From Muribaculaceae bacterium (GTDB lineage Bacteria > Bacteroidota > Bacteroidia > Bacteroidales > Muribaculaceae), in NCBI GenBank assembly GCA_029052265.1, contig JAIDJJ010000243.1:1-6103 (forward strand): a DNA stretch of 6,103 nt, read 5' to 3'. A model generated the notes under the pieces. It did not search any database. It was not told the DNA's origin and saw only the letters and a program-made list of their open reading frames with translations. The position numbers and the translations under genes were made by a program. Positions 4,156 through 6,103 of the stretch are shown piece after piece (position 1 is the first letter of the stretch; each line of letters starts with the position of its first letter).

Positions 4156-5775
4156 ATGTTATCGGTAGACGGACTGACTGTCGAGTTTGGAGGAACAACA
4201 CTTTTCAAGGATGTTTCTTTTGTAATAAATCCTAAAGACCGTATTGCGCTGATGGGCAAGAACGGGGCGGGCAAGAGCACACTTCTTAAGATTCTTGCGG
4301 GTGTGAGACAGCCCACTTCCGGAAGGGTCTCCGCACCCAAAGACTGTACCGTGTGCTATCTTCCCCAGCACATGATGACGGAAGATGTGCGCACCGTTTT
4401 TGAGGAGGCTTCCCAGGCTTTTGCCCATCTCCGGGAAATGGAAGCGGAGATTGATGCCATGAACAATGAACTTGCAACACGTACTGATTATGAAAGCGAT
4501 TCCTACATGGCTTTGATTGACAGGGTGGCTGCTGCGAGTGAAAAGTTTTATGCCATAGACATGACACATTTTGAGGAGGATGTGGAGAAAGCATTGCTGG
4601 GCCTCGGCTTCAAACGGGAAGACTTCAACCGTCCCACCTCGGAATTTTCCGGGGGATGGCGCATGAGGATCGAACTCGCGAAACTGCTTTTGCAGAATCC
4701 TGACGTGCTTTTGCTTGATGAGCCGACCAATCACCTTGATATCGAGTCGATAGGGTGGCTCGAAGATTTTATAGTCAACAGTCCTATGGCAGTAGTGGTG
4801 ATAAGCCACGACCGCCGTTTCATAGATAACATCACCACGCGAACTATTGAAGTGACCCTCGGCAGAATCTATGACTATAAGGCACGTTACAGCCATTATC
4901 TTGAACTGCGGAAAGAACGCCGGCAGCAACAGCAGAAGCAGTATGACGACCAGCAGAAACAGATAGCTGAGGCAAAGGAGTTTATAGAAAGGTTTAAAGG
5001 CACCTATTCAAAGACCTATCAGGTGCAGAGTAAAGTGAAATGGCTTGAAAAACTGGAGATTGTAGAGGTGGATGAGGAAGACACTTCGGCTTTGCGCCTT
5101 AAGTTCCCGCCATGTCCGCGAAGCGGAAGCTATCCTGTCACGTCTGAGGGGGTAGGGAAGAGCTATGACGGCAAGACAGTATTTTCCAATGCCTCGTTTA
5201 TTATAAGCCGTGGCGACAAGGTGGCTTTTGCAGGACGCAACGGCGAAGGGAAATCCACAATGATAAAAGCCATCATGCGGGAGATAGAGCATGACGGGAC
5301 TATTACATTGGGTCATAACGTAAAGATAGGTTATTTCGCTCAGAACAGTGCGTCTCTTCTTGATGAGAATCTTACTGTGTTTCAGACTATCGACGACATA
5401 GCTGTAGGCGATGTCCGTCTTAAGATAAGGGATTTGCTCGGGGCTTTTATGTTCGGGGGCGAGGAGAATCAGAAAAAGGTGAAAGTCTTGTCGGGAGGCG
5501 AGAGAGTGCGCCTTTGTATGATAAAGTTGCTTCTTGAACCGATCAACCTTTTGATTCTTGATGAACCCACCAATCATCTTGACCTGAAGACGAAAGATAT
5601 CTTGAAACAGGCTCTGCGGGACTTTGACGGCACATTGATAGTGGTCAGCCATGACCGTGACTTCTTGGACGGGCTTGTGGAGAAGGTATATGAATTTGGA
5701 GACGGACGGGTGAGGGAGCATCTGTGCGGCATCAATGAATTCCTTGAAAAGAAAAAATCAGAGCAGCAGTCTTGA
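4156..5775 (+). CDS. ABC-F family ATPase (ribosome-associated, two ABC domains)
   Basis: A 539-aa protein with two ABC ATPase domains and no membrane segment. Domain 1: Walker A GKNGAGKST (34-42), signature FSGGWRMR (164-171), Walker B DVLLLDEP with catalytic E189, and switch His218. Domain 2: Walker A GRNGEGKST (360-368), signature LSGGER (445-450), Walker B LLILDEP with E470, and His499. Between them, residues ~245-310 form the charged, Gln-rich helical linker (P-site tRNA-interaction motif) that reaches the ribosome in ABC-F proteins. Members act on translating ribosomes: some relieve stalls, others remove antibiotics. The sequence closely follows the housekeeping-type ABC-F common in Bacteroidales (VEFGGTTLFKDVSFVIN start, FLEKKK end), so a general translation role is more likely than drug resistance. 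The subfamily cannot be fixed by eye. It is a single gene, with higher GC than the left half of the window. Confidence 0.95.
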   Translation: MLSVDGLTVEFGGTTLFKDVSFVINPKDRIALMGKNGAGKSTLLKILAGVRQPTSGRVSAPKDCTVCYLPQHMMTEDVRTVFEEASQAFAHLREMEAEIDAMNNELATRTDYESDSYMALIDRVAAASEKFYAIDMTHFEEDVEKALLGLGFKREDFNRPTSEFSGGWRMRIELAKLLLQNPDVLLLDEPTNHLDIESIGWLEDFIVNSPMAVVVISHDRRFIDNITTRTIEVTLGRIYDYKARYSHYLELRKERRQQQQKQYDDQQKQIAEAKEFIERFKGTYSKTYQVQSKVKWLEKLEIVEVDEEDTSALRLKFPPCPRSGSYPVTSEGVGKSYDGKTVFSNASFIISRGDKVAFAGRNGEGKSTMIKAIMREIEHDGTITLGHNVKIGYFAQNSASLLDENLTVFQTIDDIAVGDVRLKIRDLLGAFMFGGEENQKKVKVLSGGERVRLCMIKLLLEPINLLILDEPTNHLDLKTKDILKQALRDFDGTLIVVSHDRDFLDGLVEKVYEFGDGRVREHLCGINEFLEKKKSEQQS

Positions 5776-5908
5776 AATCCTTTCTTGCCATACCCGATCC
5801 TTCCGCACCACGAAGCCGCGGGCGCAAAAAGACTTATAACGACCTCATAACCCTCCATTTTCGTTTGCGAAAGTTGAATTGAGTAATTTTTCAATTTATA
5901 GAAGATGT

Positions 5909-5940
5909 TTTGCATATATTCTTCTGAGTTGCTACTTTTG
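5909..5940 (+). promoter_or_regulatory. Canonical Bacteroidetes promoter of the aminotransferase gene
   Basis: The -33 element TTTG (5909-5912) and -7 element TACTTTTG (5933-5940) are separated by 20 bp, the classic Bacteroides arrangement and the best promoter in the window. The transcript would start near 5945, 53 nt before the ATG at 5998. The gap from the ABC-F stop (5776-5908) shows only weak AT-rich hairpins. Confidence 0.8.
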
Positions 5941-5954
5941 TAACTTAAAAGTTA
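5941..5954. promoter_or_regulatory. Short dyad over the transcription start
   Basis: TAACTT (5941-5946) and AAGTTA (5949-5954) are inverted repeats around AA, directly after the -7 element. An overlapping dyad, ACTTTT (5934-5939) and AAAAGT (5947-5952), reaches into the -7 box. A repressor could bind here, but such short AT-rich dyads occur by chance. Confidence 0.3.
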
Positions 5955-5997
5955 TGAAAGGGGAAGGGTGGAATCTTTTTTACTGACTGAATAAAGT

Positions 5998-6103
5998 ATG
6001 AACGAGCGAATATTGCTATGTCTTTGCCACATGAGCGGCAAAGAAATGGATTTCATAAACGAGGCTTTTGCAGAGAACTGGGTATTGCCTCTCGGTCCGA
6101 ATG
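5998..6103 (+). CDS. DegT/DnrJ/EryC1/StrS-type sugar aminotransferase, N-terminus (3' end outside window)
   Basis: ATG 5998 opens a frame that runs off the right edge after 35 codons. The sequence MNERILLCLCHMSGKEMDFI followed by NEAFAENWVLPLGPN matches the N-terminus of PLP-dependent aminotransferases of the DegT/DnrJ/EryC1/StrS family: a beta strand, the segment HMSGKEM (usually HMgG.E), and NWV.PLGPN. These enzymes transfer an amino group to keto-sugar nucleotides for capsule, O-antigen or glycoprotein glycans; in Bacteroidales they often precede sugar acetyl- and glycosyl-transferase genes. The catalytic Lys lies beyond the window, so activity cannot be judged. An upstream ATG (5954) leads to a stop after 10 codons, so 5998 is the start. 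The promoter at 5909-5940 serves it. Confidence 0.85.
   Translation, partial: MNERILLCLCHMSGKEMDFINEAFAENWVLPLGPN

Noticed and set aside
4159..4929. Long minus-strand ORF of 256 codons opposite the ABC-F gene
   Set aside because: It is a shadow of the ABC-F coding strand; its product has no recognisable domain, while the plus frame has all ABC motifs.
5008..5721. Minus-strand ORF of 237 codons opposite the second ABC domain
   Set aside because: Same reason: a shadow frame of a strongly supported gene.
5857..5896. Terminator after the ABC-F gene
   Set aside because: Only weak hairpins (TTTCG/CGAAA at 5859-5872 and AATTGA/TCAATT at 5877-5896) without a proper T-run; not convincing.
3963..6000. 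12-mer GAATAAAGTATG found near 3965 and again near 5989
   Set aside because: One shared 12-mer in 6 kb of this composition is expected by chance, and the surrounding bases do not match.

Overview
The window looks like a chromosomal segment from a member of the Bacteroidales (Bacteroides, Phocaeicola, Parabacteroides or a relative). The evidence is five promoters with the Bacteroidetes -7 element TAnnTTTG, weak or absent Shine-Dalgarno sequences, small lipoproteins with acidic residues after the lipid-modified Cys, a Bacteroidetes-type C-terminal HTH domain, and a typical Bacteroidales ABC-F protein. There is no tRNA, rRNA, CRISPR array or complete insertion sequence.

Left part (1-1927, AT-rich, plus strand). 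The 3' end of a gene for an HTH regulator-like protein enters from the left edge. It is followed by a 61-bp near-perfect palindrome built from the hexamer CCGTAC, and a half-copy of that repeat about 100 bp further on, just upstream of a promoter. That promoter drives three small exported proteins in a row: a secreted DUF3244-like protein and two lipoproteins whose genes overlap by 8 bp. The layout suggests a regulator, its repeated operator and an envelope-protein operon, but the functions are unknown.

Middle (1928-3948). A strong hairpin lies between convergent genes and probably terminates transcription from both sides. On the minus strand is a 486-aa AAA+ ATPase with a C-terminal DUF234 (PD-(D/E)XK nuclease-like) region. 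Facing away from it is a decayed serine recombinase gene with an internal deletion, a frameshift and a lost C-terminus. The divergent promoters of these two genes flank a 59-bp inverted repeat placed almost symmetrically between them.

Right part (3949-6103, higher GC). An ABC-F ribosome-associated ATPase of 539 aa is preceded by a ~100-nt leader with a hairpin and a possible 17-codon leader ORF ending 2 nt before the ABC-F start. After it comes a canonical Bacteroidales promoter and the first 35 codons of a DegT/DnrJ/EryC1/StrS-type sugar aminotransferase that runs off the right edge.

I see no complete, clearly new system. The best leads are the CCGTAC repeat array next to the small exported-protein operon, the shared core TAAAAGTA in three separate intergenic palindromes, the palindrome between the divergent ATPase and recombinase promoters, and the ABC-F leader ORF.
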